DNA from: UBA1189 sp045654565
Lineage (GTDB): Bacteria; Bacteroidota; Bacteroidia; Bacteroidales; Bacteroidaceae
Reading direction: 5' to 3'
Assembly: GCA_045654565.1 (NCBI GenBank)
Contig: JAZONP010000234.1
Location: forward strand, 1-5,264
DNA: 5,264 nucleotides
A program made the position numbers and the translations under genes. Of the stretch, positions 1 through 5,031 are shown one piece after another. How positions within the stretch are numbered: the first letter of the stretch is position 1; each line of letters opens with the position of its first letter. The notes under the pieces are model-generated. The model was not told the origin of the DNA. It worked only from the letters and a program-made list of their open reading frames with translations, and searched no databases.

Positions 1-1
1 G

Positions 2-259
2 CGCCTGCTCGACTATGGCTACCATGCGCCCACGATCTACTTCCCCTTGCTCTTCCACCAGAGCATCATGATCGAGCCCACGGAGACCGAATCGAAGGAA
101 ACACTCGACGATTTCATCGACATCATGCACCGCGTAGCCGAAGAGGCCCTCACCGACCCCCACATGGTGGAGAGTGCCCCCCACAGCACCCCCGTGCGCC
201 CCCTCGACGAGACCACAGCAGCCAAGAACCCATTGCTCAAGTATCGCGACTTAGCTTGA
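2..259 (+). CDS. gcvPB: Glycine dehydrogenase (decarboxylating) subunit 2, C-terminal part
   Basis: This is the last 85 codons of the P-protein of the glycine cleavage system, a cytoplasmic PLP enzyme that decarboxylates glycine and passes the aminomethyl group to the lipoyl H-protein. The start lies outside the window. Reading from base 2 gives a segment beginning RLLDYGYHAPTIYFP, then MIEPTETESKETLD and a tail with APHSTPVRPLDE followed by AAKNPLLKYRDLA. The family motif (M)IEPTE(T/S)ESKE(T/E)LD is intact. The APH(S/T)TPVRRLDE-type tail is typical of the separate second subunit of the two-subunit form rather than the fused GcvP, which is why I name gcvPB. The PLP lysine would lie upstream and cannot be checked. 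A stem-loop and a strong terminator follow the TGA stop, so this is the last gene of its transcript and is not connected to the genes on the right. Confidence 0.93.
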   Translation, partial: RLLDYGYHAPTIYFPLLFHQSIMIEPTETESKETLDDFIDIMHRVAEEALTDPHMVESAPHSTPVRPLDETTAAKNPLLKYRDLA

Positions 260-265
260 CAAAGA

Positions 266-300
266 GAGTCAGTGCATAGGACACCTCCGCGCACTGGCTC
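266..300 (+). other. Stem-loop just after the gcvPB stop codon
   Basis: Bases 266-275 (GAGTCAGTGC) pair with 291-300 (GCACTGGCTC) over 10 bp, with one G-T wobble at 269/297. The 15-base loop contains a further small AGG/CCT pairing. The structure begins 6 bases after the stop codon. No T-run follows it, so it is not a terminator by itself. It may be a 3'-end stabilising structure that precedes the true terminator at 323. The pairing is seen directly; the role is inferred. Confidence 0.55.
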
Positions 301-322
301 CTAGCATCTAACGAAGTAATAG

Positions 323-355
323 AAAACGTGAGTCTTTCGAGACTCACGTTTTTTT
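323..355. terminator. Strong bidirectional intrinsic terminator
   Basis: Bases 323-334 (AAAACGTGAGTC) are perfectly complementary to 341-352 (GACTCACGTTTT). The T-A pair 335/340 closes a TTCG tetraloop. On the + strand the stem runs into a T-tract through 355, fitting termination after gcvPB. On the - strand the same stem is followed by a TTTTCTATT stretch, so it can also end the convergent gene whose stop is at 438-440. The stretch 356-437 between this hairpin and that stop shows no gene or other motif I can support. Confidence 0.92.
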
Positions 356-437
356 ATGTATGTCTATCTAATACCTGCTATCCTTAACAGAGGAGTCTTA
401 TTTGCATAGACAAACAACAAACATGCCTTGTATCGAT

Positions 438-740
438 TTAGAGTGTCATATTAGCATACACCGGCACGAGGCTCTCCTCGGAAGGCCAGTGTGGAAGATA
501 GAAGAGTTGGCGTGGGGTACCACCCAATCCGCTCCATTCGATACGCCGTACATGCTCGAAGCAGGGAGGCCCGAAGGCAAAGGAGCGGCCATAGAGGAGC
601 ACGGCCCGGCGACCCTCATCGACCTTCCATAACCCGCCGCCATAGGGACACTCTTCGTCCCAATGCAGTAGCTCGCGATGTTGGTATACGTTGCCGAAGC
701 GGAGCACTCCCTCTCCGGTGATAATGAATTTCTGATACAT
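438..740 (-). CDS. Conserved hypothetical protein, 100 aa
   Basis: This is a small, probably cytoplasmic protein without a signal peptide or membrane segment. It starts MYQKFIITGEGVLRFGNVYQ and ends VPVYANMTL. Features visible are a CPYGGGLW segment (about residues 32-39), an aromatic middle, a W-S-G-x-G-G-T-P-R stretch (about 69-77), and LFYLPHWP near the end. I recall similar Bacteroidales proteins annotated only as hypothetical, and I cannot assign a function. The frame could be extended 28 codons upstream to 824. I chose the ATG at 738-740 because AAAGGA lies just before it and a TAnnTTTG promoter box (775-782) falls inside the longer version. Its transcript diverges from the winged-helix gene at 839 and converges on the terminator at 323-355. 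The + strand frame at 402-632 is its antisense shadow. Confidence 0.75.
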   Translation of the reverse strand: MYQKFIITGEGVLRFGNVYQHRELLHWDEECPYGGGLWKVDEGRRAVLLYGRSFAFGPPCFEHVRRIEWSGLGGTPRQLFYLPHWPSEESLVPVYANMTL

Positions 741-774
741 ACTTCCTTTGGTGGTTAGTGTGTAAGTCTTTTGG

Positions 775-782
775 CAAAGATA
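775..782 (-). promoter_or_regulatory. Bacteroidetes -7 promoter box for the leftward gene
   Basis: On the - strand these bases read TATCTTTG, an exact match to the Bacteroidetes primary-sigma -7 consensus TAnnTTTG. The expected start of transcription is near 768-770, giving a leader of about 28 bases before the ATG at 740. A clear TTTG -33 box is not obvious. The nearest candidate is a TTG read from 806-808, with a spacer of 23 bases. Box match seen; promoter role inferred. Confidence 0.6.
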
Positions 783-812
783 CAACTTTTTGATGCATAA
801 TAACACAACTTT
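782..812. repeat. Pair of 8-bp direct repeats in the divergent promoter region
   Basis: ACAACTTT occurs at 782-789 and again at 805-812, 23 bp apart start to start, roughly two helical turns. A related TGTAACTTT lies at 824-832 within the rightward -7 box. The repeats sit between the two divergent promoter boxes, so they could be operator half-sites. In this AT-rich stretch they could also be chance or promoter-like echoes (on the - strand they read AAAGTTGT). Confidence 0.35.
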
Positions 813-825
813 CGACAGAAACATG

Positions 826-833
826 TAACTTTG
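826..833 (+). promoter_or_regulatory. Bacteroidetes -7 promoter box for the rightward operon
   Basis: Bases 826-833 are TAACTTTG, an exact match to TAnnTTTG. Only five bases (GAGTT) separate it from the ATG at 839, so initiation at the usual distance would fall on or next to the start codon and give a leaderless or near-leaderless message. No in-frame ATG lies upstream before a TGA at 791-793, so moving the start upstream does not remove the problem. I see no good -33 TTTG at the usual spacing, which is compatible with an activator-dependent promoter. A later start codon, or a real promoter further upstream, would be the alternatives. Confidence 0.5.
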
Positions 834-838
834 GAGTT

Positions 839-1045
839 ATGAAAATTGAAGAAGCCATACTCTACTGCCTCGCACATCAGAACCGTGGGATGCGCACCGA
901 GCAGATAGCGGAGATGATCAACCGCCACCACCTGCACGTCCGCAAGGATGGGCAACCCGTCACCTCCAATCAGGTGTATGCCGTGATTTGCCGCTATCCG
1001 GACACTTTCACAAAGGCCGAGGGGCGGATAATGTTGATGATATAA
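839..1045 (+). CDS. Small winged-helix protein (HARE-HTH-like)
   Basis: This 68-residue protein has the layout of a HARE-HTH-type winged helix. A first helix (about 3-12, EEAILYCLAH) is followed by a glycine turn and a second helix, MRTEQIAEMINRH (18-30). A basic linker with KDGQPVT leads to a third helix SNQVYAVICRYP (43-54), and the wing strand pair FTKAEGRIML ends the protein. The pattern of a 'make X available' helix, a K-x-G-x-(P/V)-T turn and a final G-R-(I/F)-x-L strand matches that family. HARE-HTH domains are known as DNA-binding modules. Standing alone as the first gene, this one may be a small regulator or DNA-associated protein; that is inference. Its TAA stop overlaps the next ATG (TAATG, 1043-1047), which suggests translational coupling. 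A broken relative of this gene lies at 2544-2602. Confidence 0.72.
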   Translation: MKIEEAILYCLAHQNRGMRTEQIAEMINRHHLHVRKDGQPVTSNQVYAVICRYPDTFTKAEGRIMLMI

Positions 1046-1353
1046 TGGGAAAAATGAGCAGAATAGAGAAGGAGAAGAGGGTGGTAGGCCTAATGGTAAG
1101 GCTCTATTGCCAGCGATGCGAGGGAAACAAGGTGCTCTGTAGCGACTGTGCCGAACTGCTCAAGTATGCCGAGGCACGTCTCGACAGATACCAGTTTGGC
1201 GAAAGTAAACCCACCTGCAAGAAGTGCCCCGTTCACTGCTATAAGCCCGACATGCGTGAGCGTATGAGGAAGGTGATGCGATGGGCAGGCCCGAGGATGA
1301 TGCTCTACCATCCCCTCGAAGCTATCAAGCATCTGATAAGGGAAAAACTATAG
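1045..1353 (+). CDS. ygbA: YgbA-family nitrous oxide-stimulated promoter protein
   Basis: This 102-residue cysteine-rich cytoplasmic protein belongs to the YgbA ('nitrous oxide-stimulated promoter') family. It contains C22-x2-C25, C32-x2-C35 and the signature KPTCKKCPVHCYKPDMRE (C58, C61, C65), then a basic MRKVMRWAGPRMMLYHPL segment typical of the family's C-terminal part. The seven cysteines suggest metal or Fe-S binding. In enterobacteria ygbA is induced by nitric oxide through NsrR and helps growth under nitrosative stress; the biochemical activity is unknown to me. The start at 1045 overlaps the preceding stop (TAATG). An alternative ATG at 1054, preceded by GGGA, would give MSRIEKEKR and is equally close to family N-termini. 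The longer frame from 988 is unlikely because it runs back into the preceding gene. Confidence 0.88.
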   Translation: MGKMSRIEKEKRVVGLMVRLYCQRCEGNKVLCSDCAELLKYAEARLDRYQFGESKPTCKKCPVHCYKPDMRERMRKVMRWAGPRMMLYHPLEAIKHLIREKL

Positions 1354-1373
1354 ATAATAAGAACATTACTATA

Positions 1374-2087
1374 ATGGAGTATACATTCAAAGACAAAGTA
1401 GTGATTGTAACCGGTGGTGCCAGTGGCATTGGCCGATGCATTGCCGATGAGTTTCGCAAGCAGGGAGCCGTAGTGTATGTGATTGACAAGCAGGAGGGCG
1501 ACCACTTTGTGGGCGACATCGCCAGGCAAGAGGTGCTGGAGGCCTTTGCCGCCGAGGTGCTGAGCAAGCATGCCCAGGTAGATGTCATCGTCAACAATGC
1601 CCTGCCCCTGATGCGGGGCATCGACGAATGTTCCTACGAGGAGTTCCAGTATGCCCTGAGTGTGGGCGTCACCGCCCCCTTCTATCTGGCAAAATTGCTG
1701 AAGGAGCACTTGGCCGAGGGCGCCTCCATCATCAATATCTCCTCCTCGCGCGACCGCATGAGCCAGCCGCAGACAGAGAGCTACACGGCCGCCAAGGGTG
1801 GCATCGCCGCCCTCACGCATGCCTTGGCCGTGAGCCTAGCAGGACGAGCGAGAGTCAACTCCATCTCCCCCGGATGGATAGACACGGCCTACACCATGTA
1901 CGAAGGTCCCGACGCCACGCAACAACCTGCCGGCCGCGTGGGCAACCCCATGGACATTGCCCATATGGTGCTATTCCTTTGTAGCGACAAGGCTGGCTTC
2001 ATCACGGGCGAGAACATCTGCATCGATGGCGGCATGACCCGTCAGATGATCTACCACGGCGACCATGGCTGGACATTACAAGGGTAA
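1374..2087 (+). CDS. SDR family NAD-dependent oxidoreductase
   Basis: This is a 237-residue classical-length short-chain dehydrogenase/reductase, a cytoplasmic enzyme oxidising an alcohol or reducing a carbonyl; the substrate is unknown. The Rossmann motif is TGGASGIG (13-20). D38 in VYVIDK sits at the end of the second strand and predicts NAD(H) rather than NADP(H). Y137 and K141 of YTAAK, with S124 of ISSS, form the catalytic set. PGW (166-168) and TGENICIDGG (211-220) are the usual later motifs. Two details are off consensus: the NNAG motif reads NNAL (74-77), and the position of the tetrad asparagine, aligned by eye, appears to be G98 (SVGVTAPF). The start at 1374 is chosen because MEYTFKDKVVIVTGG is the normal SDR N-terminus; the frame extends back to 1281 inside ygbA. 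It lies 20 bases after ygbA and is probably co-transcribed. Codon use is visibly GC-rich. Confidence 0.9.
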   Translation: MEYTFKDKVVIVTGGASGIGRCIADEFRKQGAVVYVIDKQEGDHFVGDIARQEVLEAFAAEVLSKHAQVDVIVNNALPLMRGIDECSYEEFQYALSVGVTAPFYLAKLLKEHLAEGASIINISSSRDRMSQPQTESYTAAKGGIAALTHALAVSLAGRARVNSISPGWIDTAYTMYEGPDATQQPAGRVGNPMDIAHMVLFLCSDKAGFITGENICIDGGMTRQMIYHGDHGWTLQG

Positions 2088-2111
2088 AAGGGCGAAAATA
2101 GCGTATCTATA

Positions 2112-2528
2112 ATGAATAAGATGGTTGATATGAACAAAAGAGGTTGGTTTATCCCGATTCTGATTGTAGCATTACAGGCTTTGGCCATTATTGTACGATG
2201 GTCTTCTTTGCCCGAACTACTTCCTGCACACTATGACCTGCAATGAAATGCCGATGGAACAATGCCACGAAGTATGCTACTTTGGTATCTGCTGATAGGG
2301 GCTGCGGTGTGCCTGATTGCTTATGCTATAGGACGTATGACGAAGAGACTCCAAAAGGGCTTGGTTATACTGGCATCAGGAATTTGTCTTGTCCTACTCC
2401 TATCAACTATGGTAACACTTACATCAGGGACGATGCCAATCTTCATGCTTGCCGAACCCGTAATCCTGTTAGCTGTTATTATTGGTTTTATCGTTTGTGT
2501 AGTCAAGTCTCGCAAAAAGATAGGCTGA
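2112..2528 (+). pseudogene. DUF1648-type small membrane protein interrupted by an in-frame TGA
   Basis: One reading frame from the ATG at 2112 to the TAG-preceded end at 2526-2528 would encode 138 residues but is cut by TGA at 2244-2246 (codon 45). Before the stop it reads MNKRGWFIPILIVALQALAI and then WSSLPELLPAHYDLQ. After it comes NADGTMPRSMLLWYLL and three further hydrophobic helices (about residues 60-78, 86-106 and 113-133), ending in KSRKKIG. The L-P-x-x-(I/V/L)-P-x-H-(F/Y)-(D/N)-x-x-G-x-x-D-G pattern is the DUF1648 signature. The stop stands where the conserved glycine belongs, consistent with a GGA to TGA change. The upstream fragment has one membrane helix and the downstream fragment (restart possible at 2262) has three. 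ATG at 2130 is an alternative start. The stretch is more AT-rich than the SDR before it and the dehydrogenase after it. A sequencing error or read-through is the alternative to a true pseudogene. Confidence 0.72.
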
Positions 2529-2543
2529 TTGCGATACCAAGAT

Positions 2544-2602
2544 ACGGAAATAGAGGGAGCCATACTCTATGGCCTTGCCAACGGATAATGTTGATGATAT
2601 AA
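2544..2602 (+). pseudogene. Remnant of a second winged-helix (HARE-HTH-like) gene
   Basis: This short stretch is the two ends of a gene like the one at 839-1045 with the middle missing. Bases 2544-2579 correspond to its first 12 codons: the N-terminal reading is IEGAILYGLA against IEEAILYCLA, and the start ATG is ACG here. Bases 2582-2602 are identical over 21 bases to 1025-1045, which encode the C-terminal RIMLMI and stop. By eye about 148 bp are deleted relative to the intact copy. That is not a multiple of three, so the two ends lie in different frames. It cannot encode a working protein. It sits directly in front of the alcohol dehydrogenase, just as the intact copy sits directly in front of ygbA. 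Confidence 0.78.
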
Positions 2603-2613
2603 AAGACAAATTT

Positions 2614-3645
2614 ATGAAAGCATACACATATATAGAGAAAGGTACATTCGCCCTGGTGGAGAAGCCAAGGCCCGTACTCGTTGACCCCACCGATGCCATC
2701 GTGCGTGTCACGATGAGCAGCATCTGCACCAGCGATCTACACATCAAGCACGGTAGCGTACCCCGTGCCGTGCCGGGCATCACCGTAGGGCACGAGATGG
2801 TGGGCGTGGTCGAAGAGGTAGGCGCAGAGGTTACCCACGTAAAGCCCGGCGATAGAGTGACCGTCAATGTGGAGACCTTCTGCGGAGAGTGCTTCTTCTG
2901 CCAGCAGGGGTATGTGAACAATTGCACCGACCCCCATGGCGGATGGGCACTCGGGTGCCGCATCGATGGCGGGCAGACGGAGTATGTGCGTGTGCCGCTT
3001 GCCAGCCAGGGACTCAACCGCATCCCCGATAGCGTTACCGACGAGCAGGCCCTGCTCGTGGGCGATGTCTTGGCCACCGGCTTTTGGGCGGCCCGCATCT
3101 CTGAAATCAAAGAAGACGACACCGTGCTCATCATCGGAGCGGGCCCTACGGGCATCTGCGCCCTCCTTTGCGTGATGTTAAAGAAGCCCAAACGCATCAT
3201 CGTGTGTGAGAAGTCCGAGGAGCGTCGCCGTTTCGTACAGACCCACTACCCCGATGTTTTGCTCACCACGCCCGAGGAGTGCCGCGAGTTTGTCCAGCAA
3301 CATAGCGACCACGGCGGTGCCGACCGCGTGCTCGAGGTGGCTGGTGCCGACGACACCTTCTGCCTCGCGTGGGAGTGTGCCCGACCCAATGCCATCGTCA
3401 CCGTGGTGGCCCTCTACGACCAACCACAAGTGCTCCCCCTGCCCGAGATGTATGGCAAGAACCTCACCTTCAAGACGGGCGGCGTAGATGGTTGCGATTG
3501 CGAGGAGGTGCTCCGCCTGATTGAGCAGGGCAAGATTGACACCACCCCACTCATCACTCATCGTTTCCCGTTGAGTGAGATTGAGGAGGCCTACCACATC
3601 TTCGAGCACAAGTTGGATGGAGTGATCAAGGTGGCTATAATTTGA
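2614..3645 (+). CDS. Zinc-dependent alcohol dehydrogenase (MDR family)
   Basis: This 343-residue medium-chain dehydrogenase interconverts an alcohol and a carbonyl with a nicotinamide cofactor in the cytoplasm. The GroES-like catalytic domain carries the likely active-site zinc ligands C38 (ICTSD), H60-E61 (GHEMVG) and D151 (GDVLATG), the arrangement of bacterial secondary alcohol dehydrogenases such as the Thermoanaerobacter enzyme. A structural-zinc set C90, C93, C96, C104 is also intact. The Rossmann motif is GAGPTG (175-180). E199 after IIVC suggests NAD(H) preference. The substrate cannot be told. I place the start at 2614 because MKAYTYIEKGTFALVEKPRP is the normal family N-terminus. The frame also opens at ATG 2569, but those 15 extra codons are the winged-helix remnant read in another frame. 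No clear Shine-Dalgarno precedes 2614. Codon use is GC-rich like the SDR. It lies 30 bases before the DUF5714 gene. Confidence 0.92.
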   Translation: MKAYTYIEKGTFALVEKPRPVLVDPTDAIVRVTMSSICTSDLHIKHGSVPRAVPGITVGHEMVGVVEEVGAEVTHVKPGDRVTVNVETFCGECFFCQQGYVNNCTDPHGGWALGCRIDGGQTEYVRVPLASQGLNRIPDSVTDEQALLVGDVLATGFWAARISEIKEDDTVLIIGAGPTGICALLCVMLKKPKRIIVCEKSEERRRFVQTHYPDVLLTTPEECREFVQQHSDHGGADRVLEVAGADDTFCLAWECARPNAIVTVVALYDQPQVLPLPEMYGKNLTFKTGGVDGCDCEEVLRLIEQGKIDTTPLITHRFPLSEIEEAYHIFEHKLDGVIKVAII

Positions 3646-3675
3646 TGGCAAAGTTGAACATATAATTTTAGGACA

Positions 3676-4368
3676 ATGAAAGAAGAGTGTTTGATATGTA
3701 GTGCTCCATTGAGGTATCTGGAAAAGGAAGTTCTCATGGAGTGTGCTATTTGCCACAAGAAGGAGGATAGCAAGACCTGTTGCGAACAAGGGCATTATGT
3801 CTGCAACGAGTGCCACACCAAGGGAATAGACGCCATTTACAAGCTTTGCATGGACGAAACCTCCAAGAATCCGATAGAGATTATGGAGAAGATGATGGCG
3901 ATGCCCTTCTGCCACATGCATGGCCCCGAACATCATGTGATGGTAGGTGCCGCTTTGCTGACAGCCTATCGCAATGCCGGAGGAGATATCGTACTTCCCG
4001 ATGCATTGGTGGAACTGATGAAGCGAGGCAAGCAGGTCCCTGGTGGGGCTTGTGGCTTCTGGGGAGCTTGTGGTGCGGGATTGAGTTCAGGTATGTTCGT
4101 CTCCGTTATCTCGCACTCCACACCATTGACCGTCGAACCCTTTGCTTTGTCGCACAAGATGTCGGCTACATCGTTGGGTAAGATTGCTGAGGTGGGTGGC
4201 CCGCGATGCTGCAAGCGCGATTCCTATCTGTCCATCCTGGCAACCATCGATTTCGTGGAAACGAATTTCGGTGTATCCATGTACAAACCTTCCGTAGTGT
4301 GCAGACATTTCGGCAAGAACAACCAATGCATCCGAATGCGTTGTCCTTTCTTTCCCAAGCATCAGTAA
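3676..4368 (+). CDS. DUF5714 cysteine-rich protein
   Basis: This 230-residue protein matches the DUF5714 family as I recall it: a cysteine-rich N-terminus, then conserved motifs MHGPEHH (81-87), PGGACGFWGACGAG (122-135) and GGPRCCKRDS (174-183), and a cysteine-containing C-terminus (C209, C218, C223). It has 17 cysteines in all. CxxC pairs at 5/8, 23/26 and 43/46, together with H40, look like zinc ribbons or a redox-active zinc site; the later cysteines sit in the family's most conserved motifs. There is no signal peptide or convincing membrane helix, so it is probably cytoplasmic. The function is unknown to me. Some relatives are labelled methyltransferases, which I cannot support from this sequence. 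The start at 3676 keeps the first CxxC; AGGA at 3670-3673 is very close to it. arsC follows 23 bases later, so the two are probably co-transcribed. Confidence 0.82.
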   Translation: MKEECLICSAPLRYLEKEVLMECAICHKKEDSKTCCEQGHYVCNECHTKGIDAIYKLCMDETSKNPIEIMEKMMAMPFCHMHGPEHHVMVGAALLTAYRNAGGDIVLPDALVELMKRGKQVPGGACGFWGACGAGLSSGMFVSVISHSTPLTVEPFALSHKMSATSLGKIAEVGGPRCCKRDSYLSILATIDFVETNFGVSMYKPSVVCRHFGKNNQCIRMRCPFFPKHQ

Positions 4369-4391
4369 TGACTAATAGTTAATGGCATTAT

Positions 4392-4796
4392 ATGAGGGTA
4401 TTGATTTTATGCACAGGTAATAGTTGCCGTAGTCAGATGGCACACGGATTCCTTCAGTCGTTCAGTCGTGACTTTGAAGTGCATTCTGCAGGGACTAAAC
4501 CGGCCGAGAGGGTGAATCCTAAAGCCATTGAAGTGATGAAGGAAGTGGGCATTGACCTATCCAGCCATCGCCCCAAAAGTGTGGAAATATATCTCACCGA
4601 TGAGTGGGATTATGTGATAACTGTCTGCGGCGGAGCCAATGAGAGTTGTCCCAACTTCATAGGCAAAGTAGGCAAGCGACTACACATTGGTTTTGACGAC
4701 CCTTCGGATGCAACGGGTACGGATGAATATGTGATGAAGGAATTCCGAAGAGTGAGGGACGAAATCCAAGCAAAGTTTAAGGAAATCTTCTTATAA
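4392..4796 (+). CDS. arsC: Arsenate reductase, thioredoxin-coupled ArsC type (LMW phosphatase fold)
   Basis: This 134-residue cytoplasmic protein has the low-molecular-weight phosphatase fold. The P-loop is C7-TGNSC-R13-S (C-x5-R). C79 and C86 in CGGANESC form the C-x6-C pair that shuttles the disulfide in thioredoxin-coupled arsenate reductases. D103-P104 in the GFDDPSDATG stretch supplies the general acid. The C-x6-C pair separates it from plain tyrosine phosphatases, so reduction of arsenate to arsenite is the best call. No arsenite exporter (ArsB/Acr3) and no ArsR are visible here. The length is normal and the start at 4392 (MRVLILCTGNSCRS) is the usual one. It lies 23 bases after the DUF5714 gene and 6 bases before the small cysteine protein. 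Confidence 0.88.
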   Translation: MRVLILCTGNSCRSQMAHGFLQSFSRDFEVHSAGTKPAERVNPKAIEVMKEVGIDLSSHRPKSVEIYLTDEWDYVITVCGGANESCPNFIGKVGKRLHIGFDDPSDATGTDEYVMKEFRRVRDEIQAKFKEIFL

Positions 4797-4802
4797 GATA
4801 GT

Positions 4803-5012
4803 ATGCAACCACCAAAGATAGACAATTCCACCCAAGAAGAGCGGCAGGCCTATGTGCTCGATGCCTGGAAATGCCTTCACGATTGTGAGTCGTGTGGCAA
4901 ATGCCGTATCCTGAAAGGAGGGGATGCCGAGACCCTCTACGCCGACTACATCGAAGGCAAGCGCACCTATATGGACATCACCCTTGAGATTCGCAACCGC
5001 ACCGTGAGGTAG
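4803..5012 (+). CDS. Small four-cysteine protein, function unknown
   Basis: This 69-residue soluble protein has a compact cysteine cluster, C24-x3-C28-x2-C31-x2-C34 (in KCLHDCESCGKCRILKG), followed by AETLYADYIEGKRTYMDIT. The spacing would suit an Fe-S cluster or zinc, but it is not the classical C-x2-C-x2-C-x3-C ferredoxin motif. I recall similar small proteins in anaerobes without a named function. It starts 6 bases after arsC and is the last gene of the run; its TAG stop is followed 19 bases later by the shared terminator hairpin. Tight spacing supports co-expression with arsC. Confidence 0.75.
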   Translation: MQPPKIDNSTQEERQAYVLDAWKCLHDCESCGKCRILKGGDAETLYADYIEGKRTYMDITLEIRNRTVR

Positions 5013-5031
5013 CTCTATCTGATAAAAGAAT

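Noticed and set aside
402..632. + strand frame of 76 codons opposite the leftward hypothetical gene
   Set aside because: It starts at a TTG, resembles no family, and is the antisense of the better supported leftward gene, which has a ribosome site and promoter box.
782..812. CRISPR-like or mobile-element repeats
   Set aside because: Only two 8-bp repeats occur; there is no regular array, no terminal inverted repeats and no transposase or integrase anywhere in the window.
1305..1820. 171-codon leftward frame opposite the SDR gene
   Set aside because: It mirrors the SDR codons, and no promoter, ribosome site or domain supports it.
2244..2246. Selenocysteine codon in the DUF1648 gene
   Set aside because: I see no characteristic SECIS-like hairpin right after the TGA, and the family has glycine, not cysteine, at this position.
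2243..2602. 119-codon + strand frame starting with ATGA at the end of the first DUF1648 fragment
   Set aside because: Its product is not protein-like. It runs in the wrong frame through the DUF1648 sequence and ends by chance in the RIMLMI tail of the winged-helix scar.
2469..3936. Long leftward frames (243 and 252 codons) opposite the alcohol dehydrogenase and DUF5714 genes
   Set aside because: They are shadows of GC-rich coding sequence on the + strand, whose products have clear catalytic motifs; the leftward translations show no family features.
4392..4796. Plain low-molecular-weight protein tyrosine phosphatase
   Set aside because: The C-x6-C redox pair (C79, C86) and the arsenate-reductase-like P-loop favour ArsC, although another oxyanion substrate is not excluded.
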